Under the pieces are notes generated by a model, which made no database searches, was not told where the DNA came from, and worked only from the letters and a program-made list of their open reading frames with translations. A stretch of DNA of 64,000 nt from positions 1-64,000 of the forward strand of contig NZ_JADCBK010000027.1 of the NCBI RefSeq assembly GCF_020253525.1, written 5' to 3'. The DNA comes from Aquidulcibacter sp. (GTDB taxonomy: Bacteria > Pseudomonadota > Alphaproteobacteria > Caulobacterales > Aquidulcibacteraceae). Position numbers and translations under genes: made by a program. Shown one piece after another: positions 1 to 6,541 of this stretch; positions within the stretch are counted from its first letter, which is position 1; every line of letters begins with the position of its first letter.

Positions 1-179
1 ACCAGGGGGGTAAATCCTGATGAAACACAAGGTCGCCACTTCAACCCTGCTTAGTCCCGCTTACCAATCCCCAATAGTCGGCTTAACCCGGACCGAAGCT
101 CCTCCGCATTGGGAACGGGGAAAGGTTACATGAGGTTTGGGTGGTGGGGGATAAGTTTTTATTTGTCCCTGCAGAAACA
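1..179. other. Intergenic stretch with no gene recognised
   Basis: The ORF-track entries here (61-378 minus, 141-506 plus, 227-787 plus) have low-complexity, proline- and serine-rich translations that resemble no family I know. Two of them run through strong inverted repeats. I therefore treat them as spurious. The left window edge may cut the end of an upstream gene, but nothing supports one. Confidence 0.5.
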
Positions 180-293
180 CCCCTTCACCGGCTTCGCCGG
201 AGCTTCCCCGCGAGCGGGGAAGCGGCGTGCGGAAGCAGTGGGACATGCCGCTTCCCCATTCATGGGGAAGCTGTCCCGAAGGGACTGAAGGGG
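180..293. repeat. Compound palindrome, 47-base arms made of smaller hairpins
   Basis: Arms 180-226 and 247-293 are inverted copies separated by 20 bases. Each arm is itself two hairpins. CCGGCTTCGCCGG in the left arm corresponds to GTCCCGAAGGGAC in the right. GCTTCCCC-GCGAGC-GGGGAAGC corresponds to GCTTCCCC-ATTCAT-GGGGAAGC. The two copies differ in stem bases but keep pairing, so the folding itself looks conserved. This is typical of REP/BIME-type intergenic elements; whether it acts as DNA or RNA is unknown. Confidence 0.8.
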
Positions 294-309
294 TCATTTT
301 CATCTGGAC

Positions 310-343
310 CCATTTTGGTGGAAACCTTGTTTCACCAAAATGG
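310..343. repeat. Inverted repeat CCATTTTGGTG / CACCAAAATGG
   Basis: Eleven-base perfect arms, extended by AAA/TTT with one bulged base, surround a short loop. The element lies between the compound palindrome at 180-293 and the branched structure at 360-450. It could be another module of the same intergenic element or a bidirectional terminator, but no T-tract follows. Confidence 0.65.
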
Positions 344-359
344 ATCATCAAGCATGGCC

Positions 360-450
360 GCGACATCTGGGTCGTCAAGTGTCCGTTTTCTTCGAAAACG
401 GATCGCGTCGCGACGCAGCGAAGCTGCGCACTTGACTACCCCGAGGTCGC
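360..450. other. Predicted three-way-junction fold (structured DNA or RNA)
   Basis: By eye a closed branched fold can be drawn. The outer stem is GCGAC (360-364) with GTCGC (446-450), then a 4x4 internal loop, GGGT (369-372) with ACCC (438-441), one mismatch, and GTCAAGTG (374-381) with CACTTGAC (429-436). Inside are hairpin TCCGTTTTC-TTC-GAAAACGGA (382-402) and hairpin CGCAGC-GAA-GCTGCG (414-428). Both hairpins abut the outer stem with no unpaired base. It resembles no RNA family I can name, and its strand is undetermined. Confidence 0.55.
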
Positions 451-527
451 AAGAACAATTTCGTTTGCGGTTTGGTGGGCCGGAAGGATCACCAAAGCGC
501 GTCTAGACAAAAAGAAATCTAAAGCAA

Positions 528-619
528 TGTCATCCCCGCCGGAACGAAGTGGAGAGCGGGGACCTCAGGGGATTTTGCGGCACAAGGGCCCCGATCAGCT
601 TATGCCGTCCGGGATGACA
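528..619 (+). repeat. Dispersed 92-base repeat, copy 1, with 9-base terminal inverted repeats
   Basis: The element is bounded by TGTCATCCC (528-536) and its exact inverse GGGATGACA (611-619). It has an inner stem CCCCGC/GCGGGG and a conserved centre CGGGGACCTCAGGGGATTTTGCG. A second, inverted copy lies at 20059-20152 with the same order of parts. It carries no coding capacity, so it looks like a REP/MITE-like non-autonomous element. It sits just past the 3' end of the hydroxybutyryl-CoA dehydrogenase gene. Confidence 0.75.
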
Positions 620-638
620 TCGCTCACATTACAGCAAA

Positions 639-1517
639 TCAGCGGGTTGGGACGGGGGTTTCGCCGCGATAATCATAGAAGCCGCGGTCGGTTTTGCGGC
701 CGAGCCAACCAGCTTCGACATATTTCACCAGAAGCGGACATGGGCGATACTTTGTGTCGGCCAAGCCTTCATTCAGGATTTGCATGATCGACAAAATCGT
801 ATCGAGGCCGATAAAGTCGGCCAATTCCAATGGCCCCATCGGGTGGTTGGCACCCAGGCGCATCGCCTTATCAATGCCTTCCACCGTGCCGACACCCTCA
901 TACAAAGTATAGACGGCTTCATTGATCATCGGGATCAAGACGCGATTGACGATAAAGGCCGGGAAATCTTCGGCATTGGTGATGGTCTTGCCCATGGCCG
1001 TGACCACGGCGGTGGCGGCCTCATAGGTTTCTTCATTGGTGGCAAGACCACGAATGACTTCCACCAGCTTCATCATCGGCACCGGGTTCATAAAGTGCAG
1101 ACCAATGAAACGCTCTGGCCGGTCGGTCGAGGAACCCAGCCGCGTGATGGACAGGGATGACGTGTTGGACGAGAGAATCGTATCGGGACGGACGATGGCA
1201 CACAGCGACTTAAAGATCGCGCGCTTCACATCTTCCTTCTCGCTGGCCGCTTCAATCGCCAAATCGATCGAAGAAAGGTCTTCAATCGCCGTTGTGGTCA
1301 CGATGCGGGCCAAAGCCGGGGCGATTTCGGCATCTTTAATCAGGCCACGGGCCGCCTGACGGGTCAAATTACGCTCAATCAGGGCGCGGCCTGCGTCCAA
1401 CTTCTCTTGAGAGATGTCGTTCAGGAAGACATCATATCCTGCCAAAGCCGCAACATGGGCAATGCCATTCCCCATTTGACCCGCGCCAACAACGCCAATT
1501 GTTTTGATTTGTGCCAT
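639..1517 (-). CDS. hbdA: 3-hydroxybutyryl-CoA dehydrogenase
   Basis: NAD(P)-dependent oxidation of 3-hydroxyacyl-CoA to 3-oxoacyl-CoA, used in butyrate, beta-oxidation-like or polyhydroxybutyrate-linked metabolism in the cytoplasm. The 292-residue protein has the Rossmann motif GVVGAGQMGNGIA (residues 8-20) and SSNTSS (116-121). The catalytic histidine is in GLHFMNPVP (H141). The C-terminal 3HCDH helical domain follows from about 185 (PAFIVNRVL). Length is normal for the short monofunctional enzyme. It stands alone, with repeats downstream. The paaH paralogue for phenylacetate degradation is an alternative name; no paa genes are nearby. Confidence 0.93.
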   Translation of the reverse strand: MAQIKTIGVVGAGQMGNGIAHVAALAGYDVFLNDISQEKLDAGRALIERNLTRQAARGLIKDAEIAPALARIVTTTAIEDLSSIDLAIEAASEKEDVKRAIFKSLCAIVRPDTILSSNTSSLSITRLGSSTDRPERFIGLHFMNPVPMMKLVEVIRGLATNEETYEAATAVVTAMGKTITNAEDFPAFIVNRVLIPMINEAVYTLYEGVGTVEGIDKAMRLGANHPMGPLELADFIGLDTILSIMQILNEGLADTKYRPCPLLVKYVEAGWLGRKTDRGFYDYRGETPVPTR

Positions 1518-1733
1518 TTGATGGAAAGACCTGCCCTTTGATATCTAACTGCTTTCTTCGCAGTTGCAGCAAGCTAAGCGCGAGGCGCGATTACGGCAAG
1601 CACCTTGTGCTGCAAACGACGCACTTCAGCGGCATGGCCCTTGCAATCTACCCATCGTAACAGCGTTGGCCGTCCCGTTTCGGATCGTTCCGGTGGCACG
1701 ACGCTTCTGAATTTTGACGACCAGGAGGACTAG

Positions 1734-2126
1734 ATGGCCAATTCAATCGACCTACACGTGGGCCGCCGCTTGCGACGCCGCCGTCGTCTGATGGGCATGA
1801 CCCAACAGCAATTGGCCGATAGCGTCGGTATTCGCTTCCAGCAGATCCAGAAGTATGAATGTGGTGCCAACCGCATCACCGCCAGCCGCTTGTTCGAACT
1901 GGCCGGTGCGCTTTCGATTGCCGTACAATATTTTTATGATGGTTTGTCGACCATGACGGCCGCCAATGAGCCGCCAGCCAATGATGATGAGATCGGACCC
2001 GAAGTTCTGCGTCAAAAAGAAACGCTGGAACTGATCCGCGCCTATTACCGTTTGGGCGAACGCCCACGCCGCCGCCTTCTGGACCTGGCTAAGGCCCTGA
2101 AGGACGACGCCACCGACGCAGCTTAA
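1734..2126 (+). CDS. XRE-family helix-turn-helix transcriptional regulator
   Basis: A 130-residue DNA-binding protein. The Cro/CI-type helix-turn-helix spans about residues 8-65, with MTQQQLADSVGI as first helix and FQQIQKYECGANRI as recognition region. The acidic tail has no other recognised domain. The start is supported by a strong ribosome site GGAGG at 1724-1728. The pattern HVGRRLRxRR...QIQKYExGxNRI is common in a conserved alphaproteobacterial family (PraR-like) linked to surface and quorum-sensing control in rhizobia. The target here is unknown. It is transcribed alone from the gap after hbdA. Confidence 0.9.
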   Translation: MANSIDLHVGRRLRRRRRLMGMTQQQLADSVGIRFQQIQKYECGANRITASRLFELAGALSIAVQYFYDGLSTMTAANEPPANDDEIGPEVLRQKETLELIRAYYRLGERPRRRLLDLAKALKDDATDAA

Positions 2127-2140
2127 TCGCTTAAGCGCTT

Positions 2141-2602
2141 TTATTTCTTCAAGACAGTCGGCCAGTTACGGTTGGCAGCAGCAATGTTGCCAGCCGTATT
2201 TTGTTGCCAGCGTGCCTGCACGTCTTTGTTATAATTCAGATAAAGCTTGCCGCCGACAATGGCCCACGCATTGGGGTCGATCCCTGCCGTATAGCCTTGG
2301 CTGACCGCCCAAGCGCAATAGCCGCCAAATTGTGGGGCATAACGGGCAGGATTTGCGGCAAAGGCGTCGCGATTGGCGGCACTTGCGAATTGAAACTCTG
2401 CGCCCTGATAATTGACTTTGTATTGCGAGGTGCCTTGGACGGGCTTGCCAGTGGTGAAATAGGCCACTGGGTCATAGCCCTTGATGGCGACATTAGAGCC
2501 AAAGCTGGTCCAAATCGGTGCTTTATCGGCCAAAGCCGGGCTAGAAATCGCCAAGGGGCTGAGGGCGAGGGCCAAAATCAAGGCGAGCTTAAGGGTTTTC
2601 AT
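2141..2602 (-). CDS. Secreted YHS domain protein
   Basis: A 153-residue exported protein. The ORF extends upstream to a TTG, but ATG at 2602 follows AAAGGA and begins a clean signal peptide (MKTLKLALILALALSPLAISSPALA), so that start is preferred. The mature part is a YHS domain: VAIKGYDPVAYF, then FASAANRDAFAANPARYAPQFGGYCAWAVSQG. This fold is found in metal-associated proteins, and periplasmic members have unknown function. The membrane protein gene upstream on the same strand (2673-3191) is 70 bases away and may be cotranscribed. Confidence 0.85.
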   Translation of the reverse strand: MKTLKLALILALALSPLAISSPALADKAPIWTSFGSNVAIKGYDPVAYFTTGKPVQGTSQYKVNYQGAEFQFASAANRDAFAANPARYAPQFGGYCAWAVSQGYTAGIDPNAWAIVGGKLYLNYNKDVQARWQQNTAGNIAAANRNWPTVLKK

Positions 2603-2672
2603 GGGGGTATCCTTTCCGTGAATAAGATGTTGGATGGGGTTATGGAGGGGGAAGGGTCGTGTCAGGCGGTGA

Positions 2673-3191
2673 TTACATCGCCGGTTGGATGATTGGGCGT
2701 GGTTCAGAGGGCATCGGGGCATCGGCGACAAAAATCCGGCGCAAATCCCCCAAAAGACCCAAAATATCCGGCAAACGAATGCCAATCAGCACAACAGAAC
2801 CAGCCAATAAGGTCGCAGCTGCGGCAAATAGACCGCCGCCATCATGGTTGGGGTCAATGCCCAAGGGCGTGAACAAATGGAAACTGACCGCGCCGGCCAT
2901 CACCGCAAAGGCAATCAAGGCACCCAGCGCATTCAAACGCTGCAGGCGAGGCAACAAGCCCACGATCAATAGGGTTGAAGCCAAAAGCTCTGCCGAACCA
3001 ATGACATACTGGCTGAAGAGACCGGTATGGGCAAACAGCCCCGGCAAACCCAAAGAGCCTGCCCACCCATCCAAAGCCCCGAAAATCACTTGGGTCTTGG
3101 GGTGGTCGGTAAACTTATAGCGCAAGCTATCGAGAAAAATGGCAGCGCCAAAAACCGAAATGGCCGTAGCCGCAATGTTCTTAAACTTCAT
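2673..3191 (-). CDS. DoxX-like small integral membrane protein
   Basis: A 172-residue protein with about four hydrophobic segments (roughly residues 5-22, 62-80, 88-110 and 120-140). The pattern resembles DoxX/DoxD-type membrane proteins: FLDSLRYKFTDHP after the first helix, and a later segment ELLASTLLIVGLLPRLQRLNALGAL. Such proteins are linked with redox or quinone functions, but the specific role is not proven. It lies directly upstream of the secreted YHS protein in the same orientation, which suggests a two-gene unit. Confidence 0.65.
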   Translation of the reverse strand: MKFKNIAATAISVFGAAIFLDSLRYKFTDHPKTQVIFGALDGWAGSLGLPGLFAHTGLFSQYVIGSAELLASTLLIVGLLPRLQRLNALGALIAFAVMAGAVSFHLFTPLGIDPNHDGGGLFAAAATLLAGSVVLIGIRLPDILGLLGDLRRIFVADAPMPSEPRPIIQPAM

Positions 3192-3355
3192 GGCCGTGGC
3201 CTCCTTATCGTGTCTTGCGGGAGGATACGGGGGCAGATTGGGCCCGGTTACATTGGGGGCCTTTATTTTTAGCCCGATGCCAATTCGCTTTGAATCATGA
3301 GACAGGAGCCTCTAATCCAATCGTCGCGGCACAGCACAAGTTGGACTCCATCGCC

Positions 3356-3751
3356 ATGACCATCACACCCCTTCATCTCCAACGCCTGATCGCCTTGCCT
3401 TATCTGATCCTGGGCGGGTGGTGTTTGTTGGCACCGCATATGGTGGAGGGGTTGATGATCAATCCGGCTTTTCAGCATTTAAGCCCGACGAGCGCGCTCT
3501 TGATTGGTTGTTTTGGCGCGCAGGCGGTTTTGGGTGGGCTGTTCATTTGGTTTAGCCGCTTTACGGCGCAAACCTTCCTTATCTATGCCTTTGCCCTGTT
3601 GCCGTTCTTTGTGTTCAATTATTGGTTTGTGTTTGAGATCCCAATCTTTAACCGCTGGATGGCGCTCGATCTCGGCTCCAATGCCCTTATGCTGGGCCTC
3701 ACTGTTTGGGGTTGGCGATTGGCGCGCAAACACGAAGCTTTGGGCGGCTAG
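3356..3751 (+). CDS. Conserved four-helix membrane protein, function unknown
   Basis: The ORF opens at 3215, but the N-terminal 47 residues look non-coding and hydrophobic structure begins at the ATG at 3356 (MTITPLHLQRLIALPYLIL). The 131-residue protein has four transmembrane segments. No catalytic motif is visible. Its stop codon overlaps the stop of the convergent gene 3748-4119 within the palindrome CTAG, so the two genes meet with no spacer. That neighbour is also a small membrane protein of similar size. Confidence 0.6.
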   Translation: MTITPLHLQRLIALPYLILGGWCLLAPHMVEGLMINPAFQHLSPTSALLIGCFGAQAVLGGLFIWFSRFTAQTFLIYAFALLPFFVFNYWFVFEIPIFNRWMALDLGSNALMLGLTVWGWRLARKHEALGG

Positions 3752-4119
3752 CCCAAGGGCTTAAAGGCCTGCCACGCGACAAAGGCCAGAAACGGCAGGC
3801 CGATAAGGTCAACCAGCGCGATGCTGCGCAGGCTGGGCGGAGAGCCTGCCGCCCAAAACAGCCCCAGAAATGAGAGCATGCTGAAGCCAACGGCGACCGT
3901 CGCCAGCTGCCGCACCTCGGGCCGAAGGGCAGCCCAGACACAGATCAGGCACACCACCAAAAACAGCGCGGCGCGATGCTGGAACAGCAAGAAGAGCGGT
4001 GAGGCCGCCTCTACCCGATAAAGCTTTGTGATCAAGGCAGGCCGGAATAGTGCCACGGCCGGGATGATATGCACGAGCAAAAGTGCTGCCCAACTCACCT
4101 GCGTCAACATCTTTGCCAC
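3748..4119 (-). CDS. Conserved small membrane protein, function unknown
   Basis: A 123-residue protein with four predicted membrane helices (about residues 8-26, 44-62, 70-88 and 100-118) and no recognised motif. It is divergent from the GntR regulator at 4186. The 66-base gap between them carries a palindrome, so this gene may be a regulatory target of that regulator. The stop overlaps that of the convergent gene ending at 3751. Confidence 0.6.
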   Translation of the reverse strand: MAKMLTQVSWAALLLVHIIPAVALFRPALITKLYRVEAASPLFLLFQHRAALFLVVCLICVWAALRPEVRQLATVAVGFSMLSFLGLFWAAGSPPSLRSIALVDLIGLPFLAFVAWQAFKPLG

Positions 4120-4154
4120 TCCTTCATGACGGGGGCCAATAGATTATCCTGTTG

Positions 4155-4175
4155 TAACATGTCAATAACATGTTA
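4155..4175. promoter_or_regulatory. Operator-like palindrome TAACATG-N7-CATGTTA
   Basis: A perfect seven-base inverted repeat with a seven-base spacer ends 10 bases before the GntR start at 4186. It lies in the divergent gap between that regulator and the membrane gene ending at 4119. The same bases also read as a direct repeat of TAACATGT. Position and symmetry suit autoregulation by the adjacent dimeric regulator; this is inference. Confidence 0.55.
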
Positions 4176-4185
4176 TAAAGAGTTT

Positions 4186-4863
4186 ATGGATCAGACCCTA
4201 GCCCCACGCCAAAGCGATCAGGCCCTTGCCTGCCTGAAACGTGAGATCATCTCGTGCCGTTTGGCCCCGGGCGCTCACTTCTCGGAAATTGAATTGTCCA
4301 ATCGCTATGGTTTGGCGCGTGCCGCAACGCGGGCGGCCCTTGCGCGGCTGGCTGAAATGGGTTTGGTCCAGCCGGTGCCCCGTCATGGCTTTGTGGTAAC
4401 GCCCATCACTTTGGCTTCCCTCAAAGATGTGTTTGAATTGCGCTTGATGGTTGAGCCACAGGCCGCCGTTATGGCCGTTGGCAAGATTGATCCGGCCCGT
4501 TTGCGCGCCCTCAATGCCGCCCCACACCTGGCCAAGACGGCAAGCGACCAGCTGGCCTTTGTCGACAGCAATCGCGCCTTTCATGCCGAAATCGCCAAGG
4601 CGAGCGGCAATCGCAGGCTGGCCGCTTTGTTGGAAACCTTGGCCGATGAGATGCAGCGCTTGGTCCATCTTGGCCTGTTTGGCCGGCCCGGTAATGAGGC
4701 CAATCAGCGCGATGCCGATGCCCAGCATGAGGCCTTAATCCAAGCCTTTGAGGCGGGCGATGCCAAGGCCGCAGAGCTTGCGGCCCGCCATCATATCGAG
4801 CATTCGCGGGGCTTGGCGATGGATCAAATCATGAAGGGCTTTGCCCCACTCGAACTCGCATAG
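4186..4863 (+). CDS. GntR-family transcriptional regulator, FadR (FCD) subfamily
   Basis: A 225-residue repressor-type protein. The ORF begins at 4069, but the ATG at 4186 starts the conserved region. A winged helix-turn-helix lies at about residues 10-70 (LACLKREIISCRLAPGAHFSEIELSNRYGLARAATRAALARLAEMGLV). An all-helical FCD ligand-binding domain follows (FELRLMVEPQAAVMAV, later NRAFHAEIAKASGNRRL and DAQHEALIQAFEAGDA). FCD domains commonly bind carboxylates with a metal. The next gene starts 12 bases after the stop and is probably cotranscribed. The effector is unknown. Confidence 0.88.
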   Translation: MDQTLAPRQSDQALACLKREIISCRLAPGAHFSEIELSNRYGLARAATRAALARLAEMGLVQPVPRHGFVVTPITLASLKDVFELRLMVEPQAAVMAVGKIDPARLRALNAAPHLAKTASDQLAFVDSNRAFHAEIAKASGNRRLAALLETLADEMQRLVHLGLFGRPGNEANQRDADAQHEALIQAFEAGDAKAAELAARHHIEHSRGLAMDQIMKGFAPLELA

Positions 4864-4875
4864 GGGAGGCAAAGG

Positions 4876-5385
4876 ATGTTTTCACGCGGTCATGATGTGA
4901 TTTTGGACGAGCCCGCCTTCATTCACCCCACGGCTCTGCTCTATGGCAAAGTGCGGATCGGCAAGGGTGCCTCCATTTTTCCTTATGTCGTGATGCGGTC
5001 TGAAATCCACGAAATCCGCATCGGCGCTCGCACCAATATTCAAGACTTCGTCATGCTACATGTTGGCCATTCAACGCCCACCGTGATTGGCGAGGATTGC
5101 TCTATCACCCATCATGTGACCTTGCATGGCTGCGAAATTGGCGACCGCTGTTTGATCGGCATTAATTCCACCATCATGGACGGGGCAAAAATTGGGGCTA
5201 ACTCGATTGTTGCAGAGCATAGTCTGGTGCGGCAGGGGCAGGAATTTCCCGAAAACTCCATCATCGCCGGGGTCCCGGCACGCCTCATCAAAACCAGAGA
5301 CTGCTCTGCGGCCAATCTGATGAACGCCCAAATCTACGAAACCATCGCGCGCGGCTATGCCGAGGGCCGAGACCGGATTGGGTGA
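4876..5385 (+). CDS. Gamma-carbonic-anhydrase-like hexapeptide repeat protein
   Basis: A 169-residue left-handed beta-helix protein with hexapeptide repeats (IHPTALLYGKVRIGKGASI onward). Histidines H62 (MLHVGH), H79 and H84 (ITHHVTLHG) match the three zinc ligands of gamma-class carbonic anhydrases such as YrdA/CaiE/PaaY. Many such proteins act as thioesterases or have no proven activity. It lies 12 bases after the GntR gene, so the two probably form one transcript. A PaaY-like role is possible, but no phenylacetate genes are visible. Confidence 0.85.
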   Translation: MFSRGHDVILDEPAFIHPTALLYGKVRIGKGASIFPYVVMRSEIHEIRIGARTNIQDFVMLHVGHSTPTVIGEDCSITHHVTLHGCEIGDRCLIGINSTIMDGAKIGANSIVAEHSLVRQGQEFPENSIIAGVPARLIKTRDCSAANLMNAQIYETIARGYAEGRDRIG

Positions 5386-5514
5386 GGGGTGAGTCAGGGG
5401 TGGGTTCCGGCCAAGGATTGCGGAGAGGTCAAGCGCAACATGAAGGTGTGCGGCTATTAAAGAGCTAATAGCTTGGAACGGCCTGAGGCCGCGCAACGCT
5501 CAAACTTGCAAAAA

Positions 5515-5531
5515 GTAGGAAACTTGCCTAC
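5515..5531. promoter_or_regulatory. Palindrome GTAGG-N7-CCTAC before the toxin-antitoxin operon
   Basis: The inverted repeat sits 31 bases upstream of the antitoxin start, inside a direct repeat AACTTGC (5503-5509 and 5521-5527). Ribbon-helix-helix antitoxins normally bind short palindromes in their own promoter, so this is a candidate autoregulatory site. Confidence 0.45.
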
Positions 5532-5561
5532 CGTCACGCCATCACGAGGGAGTGTGCGGCC

Positions 5562-5843
5562 ATGTCAAATGTTGAGAAAATCAGCGTTGCCCTAACGCCC
5601 GAAATGGCCGCGATGCTGAAAGAGGCTGTTCGTTCTGGTGCTTATGCCTCGTCGAGTGAAGTGATGCGCGAAGCATTGCGCGAATGGCGTGAGCGCAGAG
5701 ACTATCGTGCCAAGGCAGGCGAACACTTGGGTCAGCTTTGGGACCTAGGTCTTAATAGCGGTGCGGCCGTCGATGGCCCGGATGCCATGGCCCAAATTCA
5801 AGCCAAATTAGCCAAAGCGACCGCTAGCCAGACCGCCGCGTGA
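5562..5843 (+). CDS. parD: ParD-family ribbon-helix-helix antitoxin
   Basis: A 93-residue protein. The N-terminal ribbon-helix-helix (KISVALTPEMAAMLKEAVRSGAYASSSEVMREALREWRERR) matches ParD/CopG-type antitoxins. The C-terminal tail (about residues 45-93) would wrap the toxin. Its stop overlaps the toxin's GTG start as GTGA, which couples translation and is the usual order for type II modules. It should repress its own promoter, and a palindrome lies at 5515-5531. Confidence 0.9.
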   Translation: MSNVEKISVALTPEMAAMLKEAVRSGAYASSSEVMREALREWRERRDYRAKAGEHLGQLWDLGLNSGAAVDGPDAMAQIQAKLAKATASQTAA

Positions 5844-6124
5844 CCTATCGACTTCTGCCGCAAGCCATTAGGGATATCGAAGGCATCGTCCTGACAATCG
5901 CCGCTGATAATCCCATCGCGGCGCAGCATTGGTTTGATCGCCTTCAGAAAACGCTTTCGAGCCTAGGGGCCATGCCAGAAATGGGGGCGCCACGCTTTGA
6001 TGTGCGACCTGACATGCGCCTGCTTCCGATGGGCCGTTATTTGATCCTGTATCGTGCAGCTGACGCCGTCGCAGAGATTGTGCGCGTTATCCATGGCGCG
6101 CGGGAGTGGGAAGATTTGGTTTAG
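5840..6124 (+). CDS. parE: RelE/ParE-superfamily toxin
   Basis: A 94-residue protein starting at GTG within the antitoxin stop. It matches ParE-like toxins: TYRLLPQAIRDIEGIVLTIAADNP at the start, WFDRLQKTLSSLGAMPEMGAPR in the middle, and a terminal strand RYLILYRAADAVAEIVRVIHGAREW. ParE toxins poison gyrase while RelE relatives cut mRNA on the ribosome. The pairing with a ParD-like antitoxin favours the ParE type, but the target cannot be read from sequence. A chromosomal module. Confidence 0.88.
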   Translation: MTYRLLPQAIRDIEGIVLTIAADNPIAAQHWFDRLQKTLSSLGAMPEMGAPRFDVRPDMRLLPMGRYLILYRAADAVAEIVRVIHGAREWEDLV

Positions 6125-6259
6125 CGATGGACCTCGCCTGACAGGGTGCATGCCATCGGAAGAATATGCCCAAGCCAAGGAAGACTCGAATATGTTAGGA
6201 TCCTATGCCTCATGACCTAGAATGGCTTCAGGCCGCGATCTGCATCGGCCCCCGCCCCT

Positions 6260-6511
6260 TCACCGTTTGCGTCGCCAGTAGGTAAAGGGCTCTTGATAGA
6301 TGTCTTGGTCTAAGTCGGTGAGGGTGCCTTGGATGTGGGCCTGGGCGTCTTTGACGCCTTGATTGTAGAAGAGCGGGCCGATTTCGGCGGCCATAAAGTC
6401 AAACAAGGCCTCAATCGCCAGATTGCCGACCGGCTCGTCAAAGTTTTCGGCGCAGTATTGTTCCAGCGAGGTGACGGCCTCTTTGCGTAGGGCGGGGGTC
6501 AAGGGCTTCAT
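6260..6511 (-). CDS. DUF2164 family protein
   Basis: An 83-residue cytoplasmic protein with the family's features: LTPALRKEAVTSLEQYCAENF near the start, then the stretch EIGPLFYNQGVKDAQAHI and the terminal DIYQEPFTYWRR. The function of the family is unknown. It lies 30 bases downstream of pheA on the same strand and may be the last gene of the kdsB-pheA transcript. Confidence 0.85.
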   Translation of the reverse strand: MKPLTPALRKEAVTSLEQYCAENFDEPVGNLAIEALFDFMAAEIGPLFYNQGVKDAQAHIQGTLTDLDQDIYQEPFTYWRRKR

Positions 6512-6541
6512 GGCAAAGGGGCCTTTCGAAACGGGGGGTGC

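Noticed and set aside
227-787. Long plus-strand ORF of 186 codons at the left end
   Set aside because: It crosses three strong inverted repeats and the 92-base element, its translation has no family likeness, and hbdA occupies its end on the other strand.
5471-6238. Similar segments flanking the toxin-antitoxin pair (GAACGGCCTGAGGCCGCG and GAATGGCTTCAGGCCGCG) as insertion-site repeats
   Set aside because: Only 17 of 23 bases match, too weak for attachment sites or target duplications.
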